Shown piece by piece: positions 26,511-34,432 of a stretch of DNA of 64,000 nucleotides (positions within the stretch are counted from its first letter, which is position 1; each line of letters opens with the position of its first letter). Below the pieces are notes generated by a model. It saw only the letters and a list, made by a program, of their open reading frames with translations. It was not told where the DNA came from and ran no database searches. The position numbers and the translations under genes were made by a program. Origin of the DNA: JAQGMV01 sp035626595. Its GTDB lineage: Bacteria > Pseudomonadota > Gammaproteobacteria > Burkholderiales > SG8-41. The stretch is from positions 61,843-125,842 of the forward strand of contig DASPNJ010000133.1 in NCBI GenBank assembly GCA_035626595.1, in the 5' to 3' direction.

Positions 26511-27872
26511 TTGCGCTTCCTTGACGACACGCTCGCGCTGTGGGGCGTGACCGGCACCGCGCAGTCGGCCGAGTCGCCGCTCGTGGCGTCGATTCCAGCG
26601 GCCGACGGCTCGACCATTTCCATCGGACCTGCCACCGAAGGGCCATTTCGCTGGCTGGTGCACGTGCCTGGCCGCCGGCCGCGGCCGTGCGCCTCACTCG
26701 TCGGCGTGCTGAGCGCGCTGCGCGGAGCGCTCGGGGTGGAGCGCGGCAATGCAGTCCGGGTTGTTCCGCCTTCGACTCCGCTGCGCTACGCTCAGGACGA
26801 GCGGGATTCATCCTTCGTTCGTGCCGAGCGCAGCGAGACGCAGTCGAAGCCCGAACAGCCGCAGGCCATCCCCGTCACCGTCATCACCGGTTTCCTCGGC
26901 AGCGGCAAAACCACCCTGCTCGGCCGCCTGCTGCGCGATCCCGCGATGGGACGCGCGGCCGTCATCATCAACGAGTTCGGAGAGATCCCGCTCGATCACG
27001 AGCTCATCGAAACCGGCGACGAGAGCTTCGTCCAGCTCTCGAACGGCTGCCTCTGCTGCAAGGTGCGAAGCGACCTCACGCTTACGCTGTCGGATCTCGC
27101 GTCGCGGCGAGCCGCCGGAACCGTGCCGCCGTTCGAGCGTGCGGTCATCGAAACCAGCGGCCTCGCCGATCCCGCGCCCATCCTGCACGCATTGATGACC
27201 GACGACGGCCTGTCCGGCGTCTACGCGCTCGATCGTGTCGTCACGACGGTGGACGCGCTGACGGGACTTTCGACGCTCGACGCGCATCCGGAGTCACTGC
27301 GGCAGGCAGCGGTCGCGGACCGCATCGTGCTCACAAAGACGGACGTGCCCGGGGCCGATCCGCGCGCGCTCGCGCAGCGCATCGGCGCGATCAATCCGGA
27401 GGCGCCGGTGCTCACCGCGACGTATGGCGACATCGCGGCCTCCGCGCTGTTCGACGGCGATACTCGAGCGCCGAGTCTGCGGGCGCACTCGCACGCGGGC
27501 GAACACGAGCACAGCGCAGGCATCACGAGCTTCACACTGACTCGCGATCAACCGGTACATGGCGTCGCGCTCGCGTTGTTCCTGTCCGCGCTTGCTGAAA
27601 ACTGCGGCGCTGACCTGCTTCGGGTAAAAGGCCTCGTGCAGGTGACGGAGGAACCGTCCAGACCTGCGGTCATCCACGGCGTCCAGCACGTTTATCACGC
27701 GCCGGTGTGGCTCGACGGCTGGCCTTCGAACGATCGGCGCACGCGCATTGTTTTCATCGGCCGCAACGTGCGCAGGCCCTGGGTGCAGGCCCTCCTCGAG
27801 CTGCTGGAAGCGGAAGTCGGCGAAGAAGACAGGCGTTATCCCGGCGAAGGCCGGGATCCAGCACCGGTTTAG
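26511..27872 (+). CDS. COG0523 (CobW/YjiA-like) metal-chaperone GTPase with extra N-terminal domain
   Basis: A G3E GTPase that likely delivers metal to partner enzymes. The P-loop is GFLGSGKTT. The zinc-binding motif is GCLCC. The GTPase marks ETSGLADP and LTKTD are followed by a His-rich linker (HSHAGEHEHSAG) and a CobW C-terminal domain. Before the GTPase lies an unrecognised domain of about 75 residues (WGVTGTAQSAESPLVASIPA onward), joined by a linker encoded by a dispersed repeat. No ATG, GTG or TTG lies between repeat and P-loop, so the fusion appears real. Start candidates are TTG 26511 and TTG 26421. The last residues (RRYPGEGRDP) are also repeat-encoded. Confidence 0.82.
   Translation: MRFLDDTLALWGVTGTAQSAESPLVASIPAADGSTISIGPATEGPFRWLVHVPGRRPRPCASLVGVLSALRGALGVERGNAVRVVPPSTPLRYAQDERDSSFVRAERSETQSKPEQPQAIPVTVITGFLGSGKTTLLGRLLRDPAMGRAAVIINEFGEIPLDHELIETGDESFVQLSNGCLCCKVRSDLTLTLSDLASRRAAGTVPPFERAVIETSGLADPAPILHALMTDDGLSGVYALDRVVTTVDALTGLSTLDAHPESLRQAAVADRIVLTKTDVPGADPRALAQRIGAINPEAPVLTATYGDIAASALFDGDTRAPSLRAHSHAGEHEHSAGITSFTLTRDQPVHGVALALFLSALAENCGADLLRVKGLVQVTEEPSRPAVIHGVQHVYHAPVWLDGWPSNDRRTRIVFIGRNVRRPWVQALLELLEAEVGEEDRRYPGEGRDPAPV
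26771..26848. repeat. TTCGACTCCGCTGCGCTACG-type repeat inside the GTPase gene
   Basis: The element starts TTCGACTCCGCTGCGCTACG and ends in CAGCGAGACGCAGTCGAA, with complementary termini. It is translated in frame (TPLRYAQDERD, then RAERSETQSK) as the linker between two domains. A fragment of the same family ends the FeS-subunit gene near 61375. Confidence 0.8.
27834..27864. repeat. GTCATTCCCGC-type repeat at the GTPase 3' end
   Basis: GTTATCCCGGCGAAGG then CCGGGATCCAGC encodes the last residues of the COG0523 protein. A degenerate minus copy follows at about 27878-27905. Confidence 0.7.
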
Positions 27873-27958
27873 CGCGCACTGGATTGCGGCCTCCGCCGGA
27901 ACGGCGGACCAGGTGCCAAAGTTGCTTACTGCGCGGACATCTGAACAGGGTGTCCGTT

Positions 27959-29527
27959 ATGACATACGCAAGGAAGCCCGCGGTTATCTTGCTGCTCCTG
28001 CTCGCGTTCGCGCAATGGGCCGGCGCGCAGGAGCTCGATCTCGGCATTACTGCCTCGGCCATCGGGCTCAAGTACGACCGCGGCGACGTTGCCGGCGCAG
28101 CCGCCTCGAGCGGCACGCCGGGTTTCGGCACGCGGTTCGGCGCGCCGGACATTCCCAGCTCCTGGCTCCAGGCGCAGGACGACAAAGCCGGCGCTGCGGA
28201 CTCACCGCAGCGCGCGTGGCGCTCCGACCCCGAGCCGCGCAAGAGCTACTGGATCCCGGCGCTCGAGATCGTCGGTTTCGACATGCTGCTGAACGCGTTC
28301 GACCGCGCCTATTTCGGCTGCTGCGACTACGACACCGATCTGAACAGCATCAAGCGCAACCTGCGTCGCAAGTGGGTGGTGGAGAACGACCCGTACGCGA
28401 TCAATCAGCTCGGGCATCCGTACCAAGGCTCGATGTATCACGGTTTCGCGCGCTCCGCCGGCCTCTCCTATTGGGAATCCGCTGCCTACACGTTCATGGG
28501 CAGCATCTTCTGGGAGATCGCCGGCGAAACCACGCGGCCGTCGAAGAACGATCAGATCGCGAGCGGCATCGCGGGCTCGTTCCTCGGGGAAGCGCTCTAC
28601 CGCATGTCCAGCCTCGTGCTCGAGAAAGGCGGCGGGCTCTCGCGTCCCTATCGGGAGCTCGCGGCCGCGGCGATCTCGCCACCCACGGGATTCAACCGCC
28701 TCGCATTCGGCGAGCGCTTCGATACCGTCTTTTCGAGCCGTGACGCCGCGTATTACAGCCGGCTCGCCGTGGGCGCGAGCACGACGACAGAGAACCGCGC
28801 CGGCACGTCGGCGGAGCCGAAGCGCACGGAGGGCATACTCGATTTCTCGCTCGACTACGGCCTGCCGGGTAACCCGGATTACGCGTATCGGCGGCCATTC
28901 GATTACTTCGCGTTCCAGGCGAGCGCGTCTACCGCCAACGGCTTCGAGAACGTGATGACGCGCGGTCTCCTCTGGGGACGCGATTACGGCGGCCGCACGA
29001 ACTATCGCGGCATCTCGGGCATCTACGGCAGCTACGATTACATCGCGCCGCAGATCTTCCGCATCTCCAGCACCGCCGTGTCGCTCGGCACGACGGCCGA
29101 GTGGCGCATCTCGTCCGCGATGGCGTTGCAGGGATCGCTGCTGGGCGGGGTGGGTTACGCGGGGGTGGGCACGATCAACGGCACGCGCGACCGCGATTAT
29201 CACTACGGCCTCGCGCCGCAGGCGCTGCTCGCGCTGCGCCTCATCTTCGCGGACCGTGCTTCCCTCGATCTCACAGCGCGCGAGTACTTCGTGAGCGATG
29301 TCGCGACCGACACCTCGGGCCGGGGCGGCCACGACAACATCGCCCGAGCAGACGCGGCGATCACGTTCCGTATCCACAAGCAGCATGCGATCTCGCTGCG
29401 CTACCTGTGGTCGCGGCGCGACGCGAGCTATCCGGTGCTCGGCGACCGCTCGCAAACGCGCGCGACGATCGGGATCTTCTACACGCTACTCGGACACGAC
29501 CGCTTCGGCGCGATGGACTGGAAATAA
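27959..29527 (+). CDS. DUF3943 outer-membrane-type protein
   Basis: A 522-residue exported protein with a signal peptide (1-24, ending AGA-Q). The segment NDPYAINQLGHPYQGSMYHG at about 140-160 is the DUF3943 hallmark. The C-terminal 250 residues alternate polar and hydrophobic residues and end in aromatic-rich strands, as in a beta-barrel. Function unknown. Members are probably outer-membrane barrels. ATG 27959 has only AGGG upstream, and GTG 27950 is an alternative. Its stop is 2 nt from the stop of the convergent gene. Confidence 0.82.
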   Translation: MTYARKPAVILLLLLAFAQWAGAQELDLGITASAIGLKYDRGDVAGAAASSGTPGFGTRFGAPDIPSSWLQAQDDKAGAADSPQRAWRSDPEPRKSYWIPALEIVGFDMLLNAFDRAYFGCCDYDTDLNSIKRNLRRKWVVENDPYAINQLGHPYQGSMYHGFARSAGLSYWESAAYTFMGSIFWEIAGETTRPSKNDQIASGIAGSFLGEALYRMSSLVLEKGGGLSRPYRELAAAAISPPTGFNRLAFGERFDTVFSSRDAAYYSRLAVGASTTTENRAGTSAEPKRTEGILDFSLDYGLPGNPDYAYRRPFDYFAFQASASTANGFENVMTRGLLWGRDYGGRTNYRGISGIYGSYDYIAPQIFRISSTAVSLGTTAEWRISSAMALQGSLLGGVGYAGVGTINGTRDRDYHYGLAPQALLALRLIFADRASLDLTAREYFVSDVATDTSGRGGHDNIARADAAITFRIHKQHAISLRYLWSRRDASYPVLGDRSQTRATIGIFYTLLGHDRFGAMDWK

Positions 29528-29529
29528 AA

Positions 29530-29901
29530 TTATTGTTCCATGTAGCTCACGTGCGCGGAGACGATGCGCCAGCCCTCAGGCAGGCGCGCCCATGACTGGC
29601 TCTGGCGGCCGCGGCGATTGCCTCGCGTGAACTCGATGTTCGTCGTTGCGAAATCGCGCCCGAAGGTCGTCACCACGCGCTTCGTCTCCTCGCGGGCGTG
29701 CTGCGCGGCCGTGCGCGTGCCGCGAAAAGCCGCGATGGCGCCGTGGCCGTACAGGTTCTCGCCGGTGCCGTAGCGAATCGTCAGCGTGTTATCCCAGAAC
29801 AGCGCGTTCAGCACGGCGACGTCGTTCGAAATGATCGCGTCCTGATAGCGCTGGAACAGCGCTTCGACTTCGGCGAGGGCTTGCGGATCGTTGATTTGCA
29901 T
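29530..29901 (-). CDS. AtzH/HpxZ-like protein (DUF3225, NTF2 fold)
   Basis: A 123-residue NTF2-like protein matching the AtzH/HpxZ family: YQDAIISNDVAVLNALFW, TIRYGTGENLYGH and REETKRVVTTFGRDFATTNI, ending WRIVSAHVSYME. Relatives act in oxalurate (purine) or cyanuric acid catabolism on ureido-dicarboxylates. ATG 29901 has AAGGA upstream. The hydantoinase at 25000 handles similar cyclic-ureide chemistry, but no shared operon is visible. Confidence 0.85.
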   Translation of the reverse strand: MQINDPQALAEVEALFQRYQDAIISNDVAVLNALFWDNTLTIRYGTGENLYGHGAIAAFRGTRTAAQHAREETKRVVTTFGRDFATTNIEFTRGNRRGRQSQSWARLPEGWRIVSAHVSYMEQ

Positions 29902-29912
29902 TGAAGGTCCTT

Positions 29913-29939
29913 CTGGATCCCGCCTTCGCGGGAATGACG
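29913..29939. repeat. GTCATTCCCGC-type repeat, minus copy
   Basis: CTGGATCCCGCC then GCGGGAATGACG lies in the upstream region of the AtzH/HpxZ-like gene, about 12 nt before its start. Confidence 0.8.
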
Positions 29940-30052
29940 CTGATCAAAAACGTGCTCCGTCCCCGTTGTTCCATGGCATTATGCCGTGCCCCAGCAGGGA
30001 CTTGGCGCGATTCGTGCATCCCGAAGCCGCCGCCGCATCAACTCAGCAGACG

Positions 30053-31543
30053 ATGAAAGAAACGATCACCGAAAGTTTGAGCACCGCCCGCCGCAAATTG
30101 TCACAGCTCGCGCAGGGCGACCCCGTGCGGCTCGACGTCGAGCAGGTCGCGCGCGAGCTCGAGCTCGAAGAGGAAGCCAAGAAGCTCGCGCAATCGGCCC
30201 TGCCTGCCGCCGACCAGACGACGCTCAGCGCGCCCGAAGCGCGAGCGCTGCAGCGCGTCGAAAAAGCCCGCCGCGACTGCGTGCAGTGGGCCTCGGTGCG
30301 GATGAACGCGCTCAACGAGGACATCGAGCGCAAGGACGTCACCGCGCTGGTCGAAGCGGCGCTGGTCGCCGACCGCACCTTCGAGCGCCAGGCGGCGGGC
30401 ACGATCGCCGAGCACGAGCATCTGCTCGGCGAGCTCGCAGAGAATGCCGCTTCGCGGGAGCGCGAGCTGGACGACTTTCGCGTGCGCCACGGCCTCACGC
30501 GCCCCGCCACCTACCCCGAAGGCAGCGCGACCTTCGCGCGCTACGCGATCCTCCTCGCGCTGATCGTCGTCGAAGGCATCGCCAACGCCTATTTCTTTTC
30601 GATGGGCCTCGATTCCGGCCTGATCGGCGGTTTTCTCGCCGCCGGCCTGTTCGCGGCCGTCAATCTCGTCACCGCGTTCGTGCTCGGCAAGTTCGGTGTG
30701 CCGTTCGTGTTTCACCGCAATCCGGTACTCAAGGCGGTCGGCATCGCCGCAGCCGTTTTTGCCGTCATCGCGATGATCACGGTCGGGCTCACGATCGCGC
30801 ACTTCCGCGATGCGCTGATGGCCGATGCCGCGCAGCCGGCCCGCGCCGCATGGTCCGCGCTCCAGGCTTCGCCGCTCGGGCTGCACGATCTGATGTCGTG
30901 GCTGCTCTTCGCGATCAGTGTCCTTTTTGCAGTCTTCGCGCTGTTCGACGGGCTCTCGTCCGACGACCGCTACCCGGGCTACGGCGACGTGGCGCGCCGC
31001 GCCCGCCAGAGCCGCGAGGACTACCTCTCGGAGCTGCACGCCATCCGCAAGGCGCTGGAGACGTTCAAGGACGACGCGATCGACACGATCCAGAGCGCGG
31101 TCCAGAAAGGGCGCGCGCTCGCCGCCGACTCCGCGCAGCGCCTGCGTGAAAAGAAATGGACGCGCACGCAGATGGAGGCCGCGATCCTCGACGCCGAGCA
31201 ATGTCTCGACACGCTGCTCAAGATCTTCCGGGACACGAACCAGCTCCACCGCGGCACTGCGGCACGCCCGGCCTATTTCGATACGCGCCCGCAGCTCCAG
31301 CAGCTCGCCGTGCCGGACTTCGCCGAAGACGACCGCGCCTGGACCGCCGATCAGCAGCGCCTGGTGGACGAGCTGGTTGCCAAAGCGGAGGGACTGCGCG
31401 CCGCGATCGATACCGCGTTCCACGCGCATGCCGAGCGGCTCAAGCCGGCGGACCGCAAGCTCTGGACCGCCACCGTGCGCCCGCTCACGCTGGTCAAGCC
31501 GGAAACCGCGGCACCCGAGCTGCCGACGCATGCGCAGAAGTAG
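30053..31543 (+). CDS. Four-helix membrane protein flanked by coiled coils, unknown function
   Basis: A 496-residue protein of a family I do not recognise. Residues about 1-160 are charged and coiled-coil-like (LELEEEAKKLAQSA, ERKDVTALVEAALVADRTFE). About 165-300 hold four hydrophobic helices (YAILLALIVVEGIANAYFF, GFLAAGLFAAVNLVTAFVLG, AAAVFAVIAMITVGLTIAHF, LMSWLLFAISVLFAVFALF). The remaining about 190 residues are again helical and charged. The start is uncertain: ATG 30053 and ATG 29981 both lack a good ribosome site. The last 14 nt overlap the next gene, so the two are a translationally coupled pair. Confidence 0.75.
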   Translation: MKETITESLSTARRKLSQLAQGDPVRLDVEQVARELELEEEAKKLAQSALPAADQTTLSAPEARALQRVEKARRDCVQWASVRMNALNEDIERKDVTALVEAALVADRTFERQAAGTIAEHEHLLGELAENAASRERELDDFRVRHGLTRPATYPEGSATFARYAILLALIVVEGIANAYFFSMGLDSGLIGGFLAAGLFAAVNLVTAFVLGKFGVPFVFHRNPVLKAVGIAAAVFAVIAMITVGLTIAHFRDALMADAAQPARAAWSALQASPLGLHDLMSWLLFAISVLFAVFALFDGLSSDDRYPGYGDVARRARQSREDYLSELHAIRKALETFKDDAIDTIQSAVQKGRALAADSAQRLREKKWTRTQMEAAILDAEQCLDTLLKIFRDTNQLHRGTAARPAYFDTRPQLQQLAVPDFAEDDRAWTADQQRLVDELVAKAEGLRAAIDTAFHAHAERLKPADRKLWTATVRPLTLVKPETAAPELPTHAQK

Positions 31544-32333
31544 GGCCGCCGGGAAACGGCGCGCCCGCAACATCGCGATCGGCATCGCCGCGCTCGCGGT
31601 GTTTTTCGCGGCCTCAGCCGGCGCCGTCTACTGGTACGTCACGCGCGACAGCGGGCTCGACCGCCGCACGCTCTGTCCGAAGACCGGCCCCACGGCCCAC
31701 GTCGTTCTCCTCGTCGACAAAACCGATGCGCTCAATTTCAGCCAGAAACAGGGATTCCTGAGGCTGCTCGAAGAGCTCGTCGACCGCCGCATCGCGCCCG
31801 GCCAGCTCGTCTCGGTGTTCGTGCTCGGTGAAGACTTCCGCGAAGGCGCGAAGCCGCTGGTCGATCTCTGCAACCCGGGCTCGGGCGAGGGCAAGAGCGA
31901 GCTCACCGCGAACATCGCGAAGCTGAACGCGCAATATCGCGAGCGCTTTCGCGAGCCGATGTTGAAGCAGGCCGACGCACTCATCTCCACGGCGCCGGCG
32001 AAAACCTCGCCCATTATGGAGATGATCCAGCTCGTCTCGATCAACGGCTTTCGCAAGCACGCCGTGAACGGCCCGAAGCGGCTGATCGTCGTGTCGGACC
32101 TCCTTCACAACACACCGCAGCTCTCGATGTACCAGGCGCTTCCCGAGTTCGCGACGTTCGAGGCGAGCGACTACGGCCGCAGGATGCGCCTCGAGCTGCC
32201 GGAGGTCGAAGTCGAAGTCCACCATCTGCTCAACAATCCAAAGCTCCAGAACCGCCGCCAGCTCGAGTTCTGGCAGACCTATTTCAACCGCGCCGGCGCA
32301 CGGATCGTCTCTGTACGTCCAATGGAGGGATGA
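31530..32333 (+). CDS. Membrane-anchored protein with von Willebrand A-like fold, unknown function
   Basis: A 267-residue protein overlapping the previous gene by 14 nt. A basic N-terminus precedes one transmembrane helix (IAIGIAALAVFFAASAGAVY), so the main domain should face the periplasm. That domain starts with a strand and metal-site-like DKTD (HVVLLVDKTDALN) and later has RLIVVSDLLHNTP, as in VWA-type folds. The canonical DxSxS is not present. The pair with the coiled-coil membrane protein upstream looks like a two-component membrane complex of unknown purpose. Confidence 0.75.
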   Translation: MRRSRAAGKRRARNIAIGIAALAVFFAASAGAVYWYVTRDSGLDRRTLCPKTGPTAHVVLLVDKTDALNFSQKQGFLRLLEELVDRRIAPGQLVSVFVLGEDFREGAKPLVDLCNPGSGEGKSELTANIAKLNAQYRERFREPMLKQADALISTAPAKTSPIMEMIQLVSINGFRKHAVNGPKRLIVVSDLLHNTPQLSMYQALPEFATFEASDYGRRMRLELPEVEVEVHHLLNNPKLQNRRQLEFWQTYFNRAGARIVSVRPMEG

Positions 32334-32335
32334 CG

Positions 32336-32444
32336 GTCATTGCGAGGAAGGCCAATGCCATGACGAAGCAATCGCGTGGCGCACGTTCGAACGGACGCTC
32401 CGCGATCGCCACGGCGGCGTATGCTGCCGCCTCGCGATGACATC
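32336..32444. repeat. GTCATTGCGAGGA-type repeat
   Basis: GTCATTGCGAGGAAGG, GACGAAGCAATCGCG and the closing CTCGCGATGACATCC form an imperfect inverted repeat between the VWA-like gene and the CMD gene. The same family is part of the leader of the Bug gene at 16493. Confidence 0.75.
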
Positions 32445-32458
32445 CTGAGGAGACACAC

Positions 32459-33034
32459 ATGCCACGCCTGAAGCCGCTCACCACCAAAGCCGAGCTCGCA
32501 GAGCAGCACCGCCACGTCGCCGACAAAGTCGTCGAAGTCTTCGGCCACATCCGCGGACCGTTCAGCATGCTCCTGCACAGTCCGAAGCTCGCGGAGCAAC
32601 TGCTGCCGCTGGTGACGTTCGCGCGCAGCACGAACGTGATCGAGCCGCGGCTGCGCTTTGCCGCGATCCTCGCCGGCGTGCGCGAGAGCGATTCACGGTA
32701 CGTGTGGGCCGCTCAGGTCGAGCAGGCGCGCAAGAACGGCATCCGCGAGGAGCTCATCGATCTCGTACGCGCGCGCGGCGACGCGTCGAAGCTGCCGCAG
32801 GACGAGCGCGAGATCGTCGCTTACGTGCGCGAGCTGGTACGCGAGCGGCGCGTGTCCGACGCGACCTTCGAGCCACTGAAGGCCAAGTACAGCGAGGAAT
32901 GGCTGGTCGAGCTGACCGCGATCGTCTCGTTCTTCGGCTTCGTCGCGACGATCTGCAACGCCTTCGAAGTCGAGGCGCCTGCCGGCCTCGATCAGCTCGA
33001 GCCGACCAACCGCGCCAGCAAACCCCCTAGATAG
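32459..33034 (+). CDS. Carboxymuconolactone decarboxylase-like protein
   Basis: A 191-residue single-domain CMD/AhpD-fold protein. Segments typical of the fold: GHIRGPFSMLLHSPKLAEQL, EPRLRFAAILAGVRESDSRYVW and WLVELTAIVSFFGFVATICNAFE. No CxxC pair is present, so it is unlikely to be a peroxiredoxin-type enzyme. GAGGAG precedes ATG 32459. Its last 43 nt overlap the 3' end of the convergent DUF2917 gene. Confidence 0.85.
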   Translation: MPRLKPLTTKAELAEQHRHVADKVVEVFGHIRGPFSMLLHSPKLAEQLLPLVTFARSTNVIEPRLRFAAILAGVRESDSRYVWAAQVEQARKNGIREELIDLVRARGDASKLPQDEREIVAYVRELVRERRVSDATFEPLKAKYSEEWLVELTAIVSFFGFVATICNAFEVEAPAGLDQLEPTNRASKPPR

Positions 33035-33354
33035 CGGCCGCGCGCTTCCCGCGCCGCGCGCACGATGCGTTCGAACGAGGTGATGCGTGCCGTGCCGGGG
33101 GCGCAGCCCGCAGCGGCGCGCACGACAACCTCGGCGGGTCCGCCGACGGCGCTCAGCACCGCCTTGCCGCCGCGGTCGGTGCAGAAGGTGACACCGGCGG
33201 GTATGCAGTGATCGCGCGCGTCGCCTTCCTGGGTGAGCCAGATGCGTCCGCTCGTCGCCTCAATCGCGGTGCCGGGCTCGACCGTGACGGAAACCGCCTG
33301 TCGCGGCTCGAGCGCCACGCGAGTGGCCTGTGCGGCCGATGACGTGCTATTCAT
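32992..33354 (-). CDS. DUF2917 protein
   Basis: A 120-residue protein with the DUF2917 hallmark GRIWLTQEGDARDHCIPAG and a cupin-like small beta fold. ATG 33354 is chosen because GGAG lies 7 nt upstream. A TTG at 33366 would be an alternative start. DUF2917 genes are commonly divergent from a GcvA-like LysR gene, as here, so it is probably the target of that regulator. Function unknown. The 3' end overlaps the CMD gene on the other strand by 43 nt. Confidence 0.82.
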   Translation of the reverse strand: MNSTSSAAQATRVALEPRQAVSVTVEPGTAIEATSGRIWLTQEGDARDHCIPAGVTFCTDRGGKAVLSAVGGPAEVVVRAAAGCAPGTARITSFERIVRAAREARGRYLGGLLARLVGSS

Positions 33355-33447
33355 TGTCGACTCCAATGCTTTTCACGCGTTGCACTATCGGCGCGATGCG
33401 ACAAGGGCACAAACGATCTTTATGTATGCAGAGCATTCCGCGCGCGC

Positions 33448-34395
33448 ATGAGTGAACGGCTGCCTTCGCTCGATCTGCTGAAAGGCTTCGAAGCGGTCGC
33501 GCGGCATCTCTCGTTCACCAAGGCCGCGGCCGAGCTTTTCGTCACGCAGTCCGCGGTGAGCCGCCAGATCCGACAGCTCGAGGAGCATCTCGGCGTGCGT
33601 CTGTTCGAGCGCCGCACGCGCGCGGTCGTGCTCACCGAGGCCGGCTACGTGTACTACTCGGAGCTCGCGCCGCTGCTCGAGCGGATCGACGCGCTCACGC
33701 ACAAAGTCGCCGCCGCGCGCGGCGTTCGCCGCGTGCGCGTCACGACGACGCTGACGTTCTCGTCGCTGTGGCTCGTGCCGCGACTCGCGGCATTCCAGGA
33801 GAAACATCCGGACGTGCACGTCCACGTCGTCGCGGACAACGTGATGCGGGACCTCGCGCGCGACGACTTCGATGTCGCCGTACGGTACTGCGCGCAAAGC
33901 GACGCGGGGGCGTCCGCGCTCAGGCTGTTCGAGGAGACCGTCACGCCGGTGCTCAGCCCGAAGCTCCTCGGCCGGCGCCGGCTGAAGCGTCTGGAGAATC
34001 TCAACGAGTACGTGCTGCTGCACTTTCACGACCTCGAAGGCCGTGCACCGTGGCTCTCGTGGGACCAGTTCTTCGCCGAGGCGAAAGCGCCAGAGGTGCG
34101 CGGGAAAGGTGCCGCGTACTTCAGCCATTACGATCAGGCGATACGCGCCGCACGCTCCGCGCAGGGTGTCGCGCTCGGCCGCTTTCCCGTGATCGATATG
34201 CTGGTGCAGGAAGGCGAGCTCGTTGCGCCGTTTCCCGCGTCGAGCGCCATCGCGCTGCCGGACCGCGCGTACTGGCTCATCGTGCCGCCGGCGCGCGCGC
34301 AGAAAACGGAGGTGGAGCTTTTCGTGACGTGGCTTGGCGAGCAGGCGGCCCGCAGCGCACAAACAGTCTCCTCCCCCTCGACGGGGGCGGGTTAG
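33448..34395 (+). CDS. LysR-family regulator (GcvA-like)
   Basis: A 315-residue LysR regulator. The winged helix-turn-helix covers residues 5-65 (SFTKAAAELFVTQSAVSRQI) and the effector domain about 92-300. The start PSLDLLKGFEAVARHLSF and SSLWLVPRLAAFQEKHPDV are typical of the GcvA branch. The 93-nt gap to the divergent DUF2917 gene should hold its operator. The last residues (about TVSSPSTGAG) and the stop codon come from a dispersed repeat and are not part of the normal fold. Confidence 0.9.
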   Translation: MSERLPSLDLLKGFEAVARHLSFTKAAAELFVTQSAVSRQIRQLEEHLGVRLFERRTRAVVLTEAGYVYYSELAPLLERIDALTHKVAAARGVRRVRVTTTLTFSSLWLVPRLAAFQEKHPDVHVHVVADNVMRDLARDDFDVAVRYCAQSDAGASALRLFEETVTPVLSPKLLGRRRLKRLENLNEYVLLHFHDLEGRAPWLSWDQFFAEAKAPEVRGKGAAYFSHYDQAIRAARSAQGVALGRFPVIDMLVQEGELVAPFPASSAIALPDRAYWLIVPPARAQKTEVELFVTWLGEQAARSAQTVSSPSTGAG

Positions 34396-34407
34396 GGTCG
34401 GGGTGGA
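34368..34407. repeat. CCCCTCGACGGGG-type repeat
   Basis: CTCCTCCCCCTCGACGGGGG followed by CGGGTTAGGGTCGGGGTGG. The TAG of GGGTTAGGG ends the LysR gene. Related copies lie at 36902 and 41010. Confidence 0.75.
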
Positions 34408-34432
34408 ACCTTTGCCGGTGCGGGTGGAACCT

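Noticed and set aside
30053..32333. Zorya-like defence system
   Set aside because: The membrane/coiled-coil plus periplasmic-domain layout is only superficially similar. No MotA/OmpA motifs or helicase/nuclease partners are seen.
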